Shown here piece by piece: positions 50,566 through 58,866 of a stretch of 60,853 nt of DNA. The position numbers and the translations under genes were made by a program. The notes under the pieces are model-generated. The model had not been told where the DNA came from. It worked only from the letters and a program-made list of their open reading frames with translations, and searched no databases. Each line of letters opens with the position of its first letter. Position 1 is the first letter of the stretch. Source of the DNA: an uncultured Clostridia bacterium (GTDB lineage Bacteria; Bacillota; Clostridia; Christensenellales; UBA1242). The stretch covers positions 1 through 60,853 of the forward strand of contig CANRQB010000004.1 in the NCBI GenBank assembly GCA_947632645.1. The letters are read 5' to 3'.

Positions 50566-51135
50566 TTACAACCATTTTTTATAAAATTTTATGTTTTTAT
50601 TTACTTTATTTATATACTCTCTTGTTTCATTAAAGGGGATATAATTTAGTGTTTTTTGGTCTAGCGAATACTGCGCGTCACTCAGCCAAACCCTAACACG
50701 CGTTTCTCCTGCATTGTATGCAGCAAGCGCAGTGTTAACATCTGCAAACTTATCTAGCAAATATTTTAAGTACATACCCCCATACCGTATATTTGTGCTA
50801 ACACTATATAAATCGTTTTCATCCAATTTAACATCCAATTTATAATACTCATTTAAAAAGTTTGCCGTATCTAACTTTATCTGCATAAGCCCAAGCGCGC
50901 CCTTAGTTGATTTAGCATTTTTGTTAAACCCACTTTCTACATTAATCACACTCGCAATCAAATAGGGTGGTAGGGTATATGTTTTTGCAACAGCTTTAAT
51001 TTCGTTTGCATATCGTATCGGGTGGCTTATTGCAACATACCAAAAATACCCTGCCAAGCAAATTGTGGCAAGATATGCAACACACAAAATCACCACCCAT
51101 TTTTTCATACTAATATTATGCGCGTAAAATTGCAA
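50566..51135 (-). CDS. Lytic transglycosylase (SLT domain)
   Basis: 'YLIASVINVESGFNKNAKSTKGALGLMQIKLDTA', 'NIRYGGMYLKYLLDKF', 'ALAAYNAGETRVRVWL'. Confidence 0.95.
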   Translation of the reverse strand: MQFYAHNISMKKWVVILCVAYLATICLAGYFWYVAISHPIRYANEIKAVAKTYTLPPYLIASVINVESGFNKNAKSTKGALGLMQIKLDTANFLNEYYKLDVKLDENDLYSVSTNIRYGGMYLKYLLDKFADVNTALAAYNAGETRVRVWLSDAQYSLDQKTLNYIPFNETREYINKVNKNIKFYKKWL

Positions 51136-51140
51136 TTATT

Positions 51141-52316
51141 TCACCACACGTAATCTTTTGCCAGCGATATAACGTTTTCTCCATACTTGTCCTTTAGCTT
51201 ATCTATTGCCAAACACAAGTTTTCGTTCTTCTCGTTTTTAAACAGATTCATTTGTTCTTCTTGTGTGCCGGTTATAAGGTTGTTTACACTAATGCGCAGC
51301 GCGCGTACGGGGGCAAACTTTCCGCCCGTCAGCTCAACAAAAATTTTATATGCCAAATTAAAAATGTCCTGCTCGTTGCTAAAATAAAAGGTTTGGCTGT
51401 GCTGGGCGGATAGGTAGGTGAAATCTGCAAACTTAATGCCCAAATGCAGTGTTTTGCCTGCAAATCCGTGCGCCCGCATCCGCTTAGATACTTTAATTGC
51501 CAAATCGTGCAAAAAATTTTTAATTTCGCCAATATCCACCATATCGCGTACCGCAGTTGCCCCGTTGCCCACACTTTTTGTGTCCTCGTCGCGCGGGGTA
51601 ATAAGCACATCGTCGTCAATTCCGCTTACCGCATTGTGCATATACACCCCAACTACACCAAAATGTTTGCGCAAAAATTCGGGGTTAAGTAAATACAAAT
51701 CATACAAGGTGTTAACATTCATGGCGCGCAACTTTTTTGCCGTGTGCCGCCCAATCATAATCATATCGTCAATTTTAAGTTTTTTAATTATATCGATGTG
51801 GTTTTTGCGGTTAATTTCGGTTAATCCCATTGGCTTTTTCATGTCGCTGCCCAGTTTTGCCAGCGTTTTGCCCCAACTAACCCCAACCGATACGGTTAGC
51901 CCCAGTTCATTCAGCACATCATTTTGAATCCGCCTAGCCAGTTCAACCGCGCTGCATCCAAAAAATTTCAGGCTGGCAGTAACATCCAACCAACACTCGT
52001 CAATGCCAAATGGCTCAATAATGTCGGTGTATCTATAATAAATTTCATGCGCTTTTCTGCTTATTTCAGCATACTTTTCAAAGTGCGGTGCCACAGTTAT
52101 TAGGGTGGGGCATTTCTGTTTCGCCTCCCAAATTGCCTCGCCCGTTTTAACCCCATACACCTTTGCCAAATAGTTTTTCGCCAAAATTATGCCCGTGCGC
52201 TTGTTCGGGTCACCAGCCACAGCCACTGCATAGTTTTTAAGGGTGGGGTTAGATAAACACTCAACCGACGCATAAAAATTATTCATATCCACATGCAAAA
52301 TCGCTCTATCTTTCAT
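51141..52316 (-). CDS. dinB: DNA polymerase IV (Y family)
   Basis: 'RAILHVDMNNFYASVECLSNPTLKNYAVAVAGDPNKRTGIILAKNYLAKVYGVKTGE', 'GIDECWLDVT', 'SVGVSWGKTLAKLGSDMKKPMG'. Confidence 0.96.
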   Translation of the reverse strand: MKDRAILHVDMNNFYASVECLSNPTLKNYAVAVAGDPNKRTGIILAKNYLAKVYGVKTGEAIWEAKQKCPTLITVAPHFEKYAEISRKAHEIYYRYTDIIEPFGIDECWLDVTASLKFFGCSAVELARRIQNDVLNELGLTVSVGVSWGKTLAKLGSDMKKPMGLTEINRKNHIDIIKKLKIDDMIMIGRHTAKKLRAMNVNTLYDLYLLNPEFLRKHFGVVGVYMHNAVSGIDDDVLITPRDEDTKSVGNGATAVRDMVDIGEIKNFLHDLAIKVSKRMRAHGFAGKTLHLGIKFADFTYLSAQHSQTFYFSNEQDIFNLAYKIFVELTGGKFAPVRALRISVNNLITGTQEEQMNLFKNEKNENLCLAIDKLKDKYGENVISLAKDYVW

Positions 52317-52328
52317 ACCTCTATTATA

Positions 52329-52341
52329 GAACATTTGTTCG
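52329..52341. promoter_or_regulatory. LexA/SOS box 1
   Basis: GAACATTTGTTCG (reverse complement CGAACAAATGTTC), matching the Gram-positive CGAACN4GTTCG consensus. Confidence 0.85.
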
Positions 52342-52359
52342 ATAAAGTCAACCCTTTTA

Positions 52360-52372
52360 GAACATTTGTTCG
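52360..52372. promoter_or_regulatory. LexA/SOS box 2
   Basis: Second identical GAACATTTGTTCG, 31 bp from the first. Confidence 0.85.
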
Positions 52373-52449
52373 ATAAAATTTTAAAAAACTATGAAATTTC
52401 ATTTGTGTTTATCAAGCTTTTATTATATAATATTTTTATAGGAGGGAGT

Positions 52450-52815
52450 ATGAAAGATTATAAAAAGTTTATAACATCATTTATGAATAGTTGGAAAAGG
52501 CTGGAAGGAGCAAAAACCTGCGAACTTTTTGCAGAAAAATTGAAATATTATGAAACGCCGCTAGATGCGCCTCTATGCACCAAAGCGGAGGTTGTTCCAT
52601 TATGGGAAGTTGTGCCAAAAAACCAAAAAGACATCTCTTACACGGGCAAAATTTTGTTTGAAGATGATAGCCATTGCTTTTATCATTTCAACATGACACG
52701 CACAATGACCGCAGCAGGCAAAACCCAAGAGATTGACGGAATTATGGAAATCAAACTAAATGCAAAAAATCAACTTACATATTTTAAACAATGGCGCGCA
52801 GTTAAAGAAAAATAG
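52450..52815 (+). CDS. Hypothetical protein
   Basis: RBS GGAGGGAGT then ATG 52450; divergent from dinB. Confidence 0.7.
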   Translation: MKDYKKFITSFMNSWKRLEGAKTCELFAEKLKYYETPLDAPLCTKAEVVPLWEVVPKNQKDISYTGKILFEDDSHCFYHFNMTRTMTAAGKTQEIDGIMEIKLNAKNQLTYFKQWRAVKEK

Positions 52816-52832
52816 CAAAAATCTCACAAATT

Positions 52833-52857
52833 AACCTAAATTATTAGGTTTTTTTGT
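52833..52857 (+). terminator. Terminator
   Basis: AACCTAA atta TTAGGTTTTTTT. Confidence 0.75.
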
Positions 52858-52919
52858 TTATTAATTGCAAAATGAACAATTTTATGATATAATATTTTTA
52901 AAATAGATAGGAATTAGAT

Positions 52920-53504
52920 ATGAGATTTATAAACGCTAAATTTGTTAAAAGCGCAACAAAGGTGGGCGAGTTTGTGGCTGACGAGTCGCCGCAAGTGGCA
53001 ATTGTTGGGCGCAGTAATGTGGGCAAATCTAGTTTGATAAATTTGCTTACAAACAATAGTAAACTAGCCAAAACCAGCCGCACGCCCGGCCGCACACGCT
53101 TGGTTAACTATTTTAACATAAACAACCAGTTTTATTTGGTGGATTTGCCCGGCTATGGCTTTAATCAGGCGGGTAGAACAATTGCGTCTGGCTGGGACAA
53201 AATTATGGACGACTATTTCACCTCCAACACCGCGTTAAAATTGGTGCTTGTTTTGTTAGATTGCCGCATTGGTGCAACCCGGCTAGACAAACAGATGTTG
53301 GATTACCTTGCCGAGCATGACTATCCCGCGCTGATAGTTCTAACCAAAACGGATAAAATAAGCAAAAGCGAACTAAACCAACAAATCCAAAAAATTTCCG
53401 CTGACATCCGCTACGCCAAAAACCGCATTGTGTCCACTTCCGCAACAAAAAAGCAGGGCGTAGATGCCCTTGCCGCCGCCCTAGACGAATTTCTGTTGAA
53501 ATAA
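52920..53504 (+). CDS. engB: GTP-binding protein EngB (YsxC/YihA)
   Basis: 'VAIVGRSNVGKSSLINLLTNNSKLAKTSRTPGRTRLVNYFNINNQFYLVDLPGYGF'. Confidence 0.98.
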   Translation: MRFINAKFVKSATKVGEFVADESPQVAIVGRSNVGKSSLINLLTNNSKLAKTSRTPGRTRLVNYFNINNQFYLVDLPGYGFNQAGRTIASGWDKIMDDYFTSNTALKLVLVLLDCRIGATRLDKQMLDYLAEHDYPALIVLTKTDKISKSELNQQIQKISADIRYAKNRIVSTSATKKQGVDALAAALDEFLLK

Positions 53505-53514
53505 ATAGCCAAAC

Positions 53515-54147
53515 TTAACCTAATTTTACAATCCAATCTGCCAAAATTTTTAATAATTTTGCATATTTTTTATAGTTTTTAATTTCATTTGTTATTGAAC
53601 AATTTATTTCAATTTGTAAACTAAAAATATTTGGTATTGCTTTTTTTATGTAGGTGGAAATGGTTTTATCATTTGCCATAAATGGTTGGTCAATAAAAAC
53701 AGTAAAACCATTGGCTGTTAGCGCATTGTTAAGTTTGTCAAAAGCCAGAATGTTGTTTTGTATGTTAAACCCTAAATGCGTGCCCAAATTTACATCACAT
53801 TGCCGTTTGGCAGCCAAACCATGAATGTCAATTAGGTATTTTATATCATTTTCTTTTATTATTGATTTAATTTTATTTTTATAGGGCGAAGGAATATCAA
53901 AATTAGCATCATCATTGTTGTTTTTTGTTTTTGCAATAAGGTAACTGTTTGTTTTGTCCTTTAAATATAATCCAACAGCAAGTGAACCAATTTCGGCATA
54001 TTTATATTTTCCCAATCTAATCTGGCTAACAGCGTGCGGCACAGATAAAATAACTTTATTGCCGCCTTCTAATACAACAAAATCTTTGTTTTTATTGTCA
54101 TTTAAAAATTTTTTTCTATTGTTTTGTAATTGTGTAAAACTAATCAT
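53515..54147 (-). CDS. N-formylglutamate amidohydrolase-like protein
   Basis: 'VILSVPHAVSQIR', 'YLIDIHGLAAKRQCDVNLGTHLGFN', 'QIEINCSI'. Confidence 0.65.
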   Translation of the reverse strand: MISFTQLQNNRKKFLNDNKNKDFVVLEGGNKVILSVPHAVSQIRLGKYKYAEIGSLAVGLYLKDKTNSYLIAKTKNNNDDANFDIPSPYKNKIKSIIKENDIKYLIDIHGLAAKRQCDVNLGTHLGFNIQNNILAFDKLNNALTANGFTVFIDQPFMANDKTISTYIKKAIPNIFSLQIEINCSITNEIKNYKKYAKLLKILADWIVKLG

Positions 54148-54184
54148 ACAACTATTATATTAAAAACAAAAATTTAAAGCAATA

Positions 54185-54207
54185 AAAAAAGGATGCCTTT
54201 GCATCCG
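54185..54207. terminator. Putative terminator
   Basis: AAAAAAAGGATGC cttt GCATCC. Confidence 0.55.
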
Positions 54208-54211
54208 TACT

Positions 54212-54484
54212 TTATCCAATAAGAGATTCAAAAAATTCTTGCAATTCCATGCCAATTTTTATGCCATAATTAAGCGCAAGGATGTTTTTTTGATAGGTTA
54301 TGTCTTCTTGCAAATTGTTGTGAGCGCTTAATAAAAAATTAAGTTTTTCTTTGATCTCGTCGTCAAATTTTGCCAACAACGTTTCTTTAGCTTCGCAAAA
54401 ATCCTTATAAAACGCACAATCTTCAATTTTAACCTTATTCTCAATCATCCCAAAAAGCCCGTCAAAAATTGTAGATGTAATCAT
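54212..54484 (-). CDS. Small hypothetical protein (DUF6809-like guess)
   Basis: Start MITSTIFDGLFGMIENKV with AGGAGG upstream; divergent from the XRE gene. Confidence 0.65.
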   Translation of the reverse strand: MITSTIFDGLFGMIENKVKIEDCAFYKDFCEAKETLLAKFDDEIKEKLNFLLSAHNNLQEDITYQKNILALNYGIKIGMELQEFFESLIG

Positions 54485-54594
54485 TTTTCCTCCTTTCATG
54501 TAAAATATATCATAAATTAATACCAAATGTCAACTAAATTTATCATAATTTCGTACTATTATTTTGGTAACAAAAAATGATATAAAATAATTTT

Positions 54595-55026
54595 ATGGAT
54601 AAATTTTATAAAAGATTAAATGAGTTTATAGAAGAACATTCAATAATTGTTCCCAAAATGGCAATTGAATTGGGATATAAATACAAATCACCATTGTATA
54701 GATTGATTAATGGGCAAGGTTACCCAAGATTAGACAAAGCAATAAAATTGGCAGATTATTTTAATTGCTCGCTAGATTATTTGTTTGGTTTGTCTGACGA
54801 TAATTCACAAAACAATTTTAAGCAGCCGCGCCCGTTTGATGAACAACTAAGAAAGGTGCTTAAAGAAAAAGGGGTACATCAAAATCAACTTATTGTTGAC
54901 GGAAAATTTTCGGCAAATTGCATGCACAACTGGTTTAAATTAAAAGCCAATCCGCAAATGGACACGGTGATTAGGTTGGCAGAATATTTGGGCGAAAGTT
55001 TGGATTATTTGGTGGGAAGAGTTTAA
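54595..55026 (+). CDS. XRE-like regulator with two tandem HTH-like repeats
   Basis: 'PRLDKAIKLADYFNCSLDYLFGLS' and 'PQMDTVIRLAEYLGESLDYLVGRV' are duplicated XRE C-terminal signatures. Confidence 0.8.
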   Translation: MDKFYKRLNEFIEEHSIIVPKMAIELGYKYKSPLYRLINGQGYPRLDKAIKLADYFNCSLDYLFGLSDDNSQNNFKQPRPFDEQLRKVLKEKGVHQNQLIVDGKFSANCMHNWFKLKANPQMDTVIRLAEYLGESLDYLVGRV

Positions 55027-55027
55027 A

Positions 55028-55049
55028 AAAGGATGCTTTTTGCATCCTT
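55028..55049. terminator. Terminator
   Basis: AAGGATGC ttttt GCATCCTT. Confidence 0.7.
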
Positions 55050-55052
55050 ATT

Positions 55053-55718
55053 TTATCTTGCGTTGGTGGATTGTGGGCTGACTGCGGTTGGGTACAGCGG
55101 CATTTCAAACACGCCTGGGCAAGCTTCTTCGCCAGTGTATGGAGTGCATGGCGGAATTGGGCAATAGCCATAACTTGGCACAAGCACGTCAACCACGGCG
55201 ACCACTTTTAAAATTGCTGTTACGCACGCGCTTATTGTAAAGCCGCCCGTGGTTGGGTTGTATGTACCCTGCGATATCACCGCACTGCCAAAGGCAATAA
55301 CGTCAATTGGGGTGAGTGATGGTTGTGGCACATACATTATAACATCCTGGTTAACCGCTATTGTGCCAGTGGCTGTGCCTGCAACATTGTTTGCATCGGT
55401 ATATGTAACTGTAACTGGGATGTTAACTGTTGCTTGCACACGCGCAAAATTTGGTCTGTCATCAAACCGCGTGATTGTTAGGCCGCTTACTGTTGCTTGC
55501 CCGCCAGTTGAATTTCCGCTTACAAATGTTAGTGGAGTGGTTGGGTCGGCTGGATTAAAGTTGGTTAAAGTTAGCGCATAATCTTCAATCTGTGCCTGCA
55601 ACATGCACGCGTCAAACACTTTTGTGGTTTGAATGCAAATTCTTTCGCAAAGCCCGTTCATGGCATTGGTTGTTTGCCCAGGATAAATGCCTGGCCTTGC
55701 ATCTGTGTAAAAAGACAT
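55053..55718 (-). CDS. Hypothetical Thr/Val-rich, Cys-containing protein, possibly spore-surface related
   Basis: 'ERICIQTTKVFDACMLQ' motif, GGAGG RBS. Confidence 0.6.
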   Translation of the reverse strand: MSFYTDARPGIYPGQTTNAMNGLCERICIQTTKVFDACMLQAQIEDYALTLTNFNPADPTTPLTFVSGNSTGGQATVSGLTITRFDDRPNFARVQATVNIPVTVTYTDANNVAGTATGTIAVNQDVIMYVPQPSLTPIDVIAFGSAVISQGTYNPTTGGFTISACVTAILKVVAVVDVLVPSYGYCPIPPCTPYTGEEACPGVFEMPLYPTAVSPQSTNAR

Positions 55719-55842
55719 CTTTTTTCCTCCTATTTTGTTGTATGATTTATTTATAAATTTGGTTACAAGTAGGGTGGCGGATTGCTGATTTAGGAAGTTT
55801 AAGCGTGATGTTTGATTATTAATAGGTTAGCAAAAATGGGGA

Positions 55843-55925
55843 CGGGGCTAGGCACAAAACGCGCAGCGTTTTGTGCGGCGGGCGGCAAGCCGCCCGCAAT
55901 GCGCCATGCGGCGCATCTAGCCCCG
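55843..55925. repeat. Four-stem cloverleaf-like element, copy 6
   Basis: Outer CGGGGCTAG/CTAGCCCCG (55843-55851/55917-55925). Hairpins: GCACAAAACGC gca GCGTTTTGTGC (55852-55876); GCGGGCGG caag CCGCCCGC (55878-55897); ATGCGCC atgc GGCGCAT (55899-55916). Confidence 0.9.
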
Positions 55926-56018
55926 CCCGTGCCAAATATTAAAAGAGAGCCAAATTATTTTGACTTTTTATAAATTTTAAGGTAAAATAATAAAAATATC
56001 GCCAAATAGGAGCAAAAT

Positions 56019-56714
56019 TTGAAAATTTTTTCGATTAGTGACCTTCACCTTGACATACACAACTCTAAGCCGATGGATATATTCGGCCCAGTTTGGCACG
56101 GGCATGAAACAAAAGTGGCAGAGGATTGGCGCGCAAAAGTGGGCGAGGACGACATAGTAATTTTGGCGGGCGATTACAGTTGGGCAATGAAGTTAGAACA
56201 GGTTGTGCCCGATTTCGATTTTATAAAAAACCTACCCGGCAAAAAGATTATAATTCGCGGCAATCACGACTATTGGTGGAGTAGTTTAGCTAAGGTGCGC
56301 GAAATTCTGCCTGAAAACTGCTATGCGCTACAAAACGATGCTATAAAAATTGGCAACTACATATTTTGCGGCAACCGCGGTTGGCTAATTCCGCAGGGCA
56401 AGCAGAACACAGAGGAAAATCGCAAACTATATGCACGCGAGGTCATCCGGCTAGAACTATCGCTTCAGGCAGCCAAAAAATTGCAAACCAATAACGAAAA
56501 AATCATTTTTATAACTCACTATCCGCCTTTCAACAACAAAATAGAGCCAAGCGAATACACGCGCATTTTAGAGGAAAACGGGGTGTACAAAGTGGTGTTT
56601 GCGCACTTGCATGGATACATCAACCCTAATATGCGCTATAACGAAATCAACGGCATAAAATACTATCTAACCAGTTGCGATGCGGTTAAAAACACGCTGG
56701 TGGAAATAGAGTAG
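56019..56714 (+). CDS. Metallophosphoesterase
   Basis: 'FSISDLHLDI', 'VILAGDYSWAM', 'IIRGNHDYWW', 'FAHLHGY'; TTG start. Confidence 0.95.
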   Translation: MKIFSISDLHLDIHNSKPMDIFGPVWHGHETKVAEDWRAKVGEDDIVILAGDYSWAMKLEQVVPDFDFIKNLPGKKIIIRGNHDYWWSSLAKVREILPENCYALQNDAIKIGNYIFCGNRGWLIPQGKQNTEENRKLYAREVIRLELSLQAAKKLQTNNEKIIFITHYPPFNNKIEPSEYTRILEENGVYKVVFAHLHGYINPNMRYNEINGIKYYLTSCDAVKNTLVEIE

Positions 56715-56720
56715 GCGCTT

Positions 56721-57260
56721 ATGGAAGTTAATAGACAAATAACACTAAAAAATGGCGAGCAGATTGAAATTCGCACAACAAAAGAAACAGATACAAAAAA
56801 TTTGGTTAGATATTATAATCAATTGTATTTGGAAACCGAAAATTTTACGCGCGGCAGTTTGGATACGGTTAGCGAAAAAGATATAAAGCCAACAAAATCG
56901 CGAGATGTTTTGCTTGTTGCCTTATTGGATAATAAAATTGTTGGGCATGTTGAAATAAGCGAAAAATCGTCTAAAGCGCGGCTTAAACATAGGTGCGAGT
57001 TGTCGATTGGTGTGCTAAAATCTCATTGGAAAAAGGGCATTGCTGGCAAACTATTAAGCGAAATTATATCGTGCGCCGCTGCGCTAAATTACGAGCAGAT
57101 AGATTTAATTGTGCTAAAAACAAATAAGCCAGCCATAAAACTATACAAATCGTTCGGCTTTAAAAAAACTGGCACAATATTGCACTCGTTTAAAATGGAA
57201 GACAGCCGCTACATAGACGGAATTTTTATGACAAAAATATTGGGAGAGTATGGAATTTAA
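56721..57260 (+). CDS. GNAT family acetyltransferase
   Basis: 'CELSIGVLKSHWKKGIAGKLLSEIISCAAALNYEQIDLIVLKTNKPAIKLYKSFGFKKTG'. Confidence 0.93.
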   Translation: MEVNRQITLKNGEQIEIRTTKETDTKNLVRYYNQLYLETENFTRGSLDTVSEKDIKPTKSRDVLLVALLDNKIVGHVEISEKSSKARLKHRCELSIGVLKSHWKKGIAGKLLSEIISCAAALNYEQIDLIVLKTNKPAIKLYKSFGFKKTGTILHSFKMEDSRYIDGIFMTKILGEYGI

Positions 57261-58179
57261 TCACATTTCAGTTTTATTAGAGGAGAGCATCGCTGGACTT
57301 AACATTCGCCCAGATGGTGTTTATGTGGACTGCACAACGGGCGGCGGCGGCCATTCGCTAGAGATTGCAAAGCGGCTAGTTGGCGGCAAACTTATCTGCA
57401 TAGATAAAGATACCGATGCACTTAAAAAAGCCAAACAAGTGCTACACGAACACCTAGATAAAATTATTTTTGTAAACGATAACTTTGCCAATATAGAGGA
57501 AATAATTAAGCAGTACGCGCCTGATGGGGTGGACGGGATTTTGGCTGACTTGGGTGTTAGCAGCTATCAACTGGATAATGGCGAGCGCGGGTTTAGTTTT
57601 ATGCACAACGCACGGCTGGATATGCGCATGGATAAAAGCCAAAAATTGGATGCATACACTGTGGTTAACACTTATTCCGAGGCCGATTTAGCCCGCATAA
57701 TGTTTAATTACGGCGAGGAAAAGAACTCTAATCAAATTGCCCGCAAAATAGTAAAACAGCGCGCCATTAAGCCAATTGAAACCACGTTTGAACTTAAGGA
57801 CATTGTGGTGGATAGTTATCCGCCAAAATTTCAGCAGAAAACCAGTTTACCCAACAAAGTGTTTCAGGCCATCCGCATAGAAGTTAACAACGAACTTAAC
57901 GATTTGAAAAATTGCATCGAAAAAATGTTGTTTTATTTAAAAAAATGTGGTAGAATATGTATAATATCTTTTCATCCGCTGGAGGATAGGATAGTTAAAA
58001 CCGCTTTCAAAATTCATTCCACCGATTGCATTTGCCCACCGCATTTGCCAGTGTGTGTCTGCCATCACAAAGCGGATATTAAGCTTATAACCAAGCACCC
58101 AATTGTGCCTAGTGAAAGCGAGCAAAAAGCCAATTCGCGCTCGATTAGTGCAAAATTACGCATAGCAGAAAAGTTATAG
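57250..58179 (+). CDS. rsmH: 16S rRNA (cytosine1402-N4)-methyltransferase RsmH
   Basis: 'HISVLLEESIAGLNIRPDGVYVDCTTGGGGHSLEI', 'DLGVSSYQLDNGERGFSF..ARLDMRMD'. Confidence 0.98.
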   Translation: MEFNHISVLLEESIAGLNIRPDGVYVDCTTGGGGHSLEIAKRLVGGKLICIDKDTDALKKAKQVLHEHLDKIIFVNDNFANIEEIIKQYAPDGVDGILADLGVSSYQLDNGERGFSFMHNARLDMRMDKSQKLDAYTVVNTYSEADLARIMFNYGEEKNSNQIARKIVKQRAIKPIETTFELKDIVVDSYPPKFQQKTSLPNKVFQAIRIEVNNELNDLKNCIEKMLFYLKKCGRICIISFHPLEDRIVKTAFKIHSTDCICPPHLPVCVCHHKADIKLITKHPIVPSESEQKANSRSISAKLRIAEKL

Positions 58180-58234
58180 ATATGGTGTATTTAATACGCT
58201 ATATACACCACATATAGTTACAAAGGAGGATAGT

Positions 58235-58801
58235 ATGGACGAACAAGAGCAAAATTATAGTGACTTGCAACCTCAGCAACAAGCCACAACCAGCACTCAA
58301 ACCGAGGTTAAACGTGATGTTGCAATCGACCCAAAAACCGATACTCGCTTTGACGATTTGCCAAATTTGGAAGATTTGCTTAAAAGCGAAAAGGACGTTA
58401 AGGTAGAAGTAGATTCTACTCCGCAGGGGCTTAAGCAAGTTAAGCAAAACGAAAAGCCAGCAGACAAAATTTTTACGCGCAAAGAGGATCAAAAGCGCGC
58501 TTTTATTAAACACCGCGTTAAACTTTTCACTTCGATTTATGCAATAGTCTGTTGTTTATTGCTTGGGTTGGTTGGCTTTAACGCTGCCACACTTATTGCA
58601 AAAAATCGTGACATTAATAGTCAAACCGACATTATCCAACAAGGCAATACCTATTTGGGCAACAGCCAATCCAGTATGGAAGACGATAATGTGCTAGAGT
58701 TGCCAGTTACGGTTAACACTCCGCGCGATTATGGCGACGATGCCAACAATTTAACCTTCTTTGATAGGTTAACAATTTTATTTAGAAGTTTATTTTCGTA
58801 A
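58235..58801 (+). CDS. FtsL-like single-TM protein
   Basis: Position between rsmH and a PBP; basic segment, one TM, short outer domain. Confidence 0.6.
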   Translation: MDEQEQNYSDLQPQQQATTSTQTEVKRDVAIDPKTDTRFDDLPNLEDLLKSEKDVKVEVDSTPQGLKQVKQNEKPADKIFTRKEDQKRAFIKHRVKLFTSIYAIVCCLLLGLVGFNAATLIAKNRDINSQTDIIQQGNTYLGNSQSSMEDDNVLELPVTVNTPRDYGDDANNLTFFDRLTILFRSLFS

Positions 58802-58804
58802 AAT

Positions 58805-58832
58805 CTAAGCACTTAATCGGTGCTTTTTTTTT
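58805..58832 (+). terminator. Putative terminator
   Basis: AAGCAC ttaatcg GTGCTTTTTTTTT. Confidence 0.65.
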
Positions 58833-58866
58833 TGCATTAAAAATTGGCAAATAAAATATAATAAAT

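Noticed and set aside
6127-55925. Cloverleaf-shaped elements as tRNA genes
   Set aside because: Four-stem topology is tRNA-like, but stems are 6-14 bp with 3-5 nt loops, and there is no T-loop (GTTCRANNC), anticodon arm, D-loop GG or conserved spacing; inner hairpins vary freely.
6127-55925. Cloverleaf elements as ordinary Rho-independent terminators
   Set aside because: Copies 4, 5 and 6 lie between divergently transcribed genes, several lack a T-tract, and clpC already has its own terminator upstream of copy 1.
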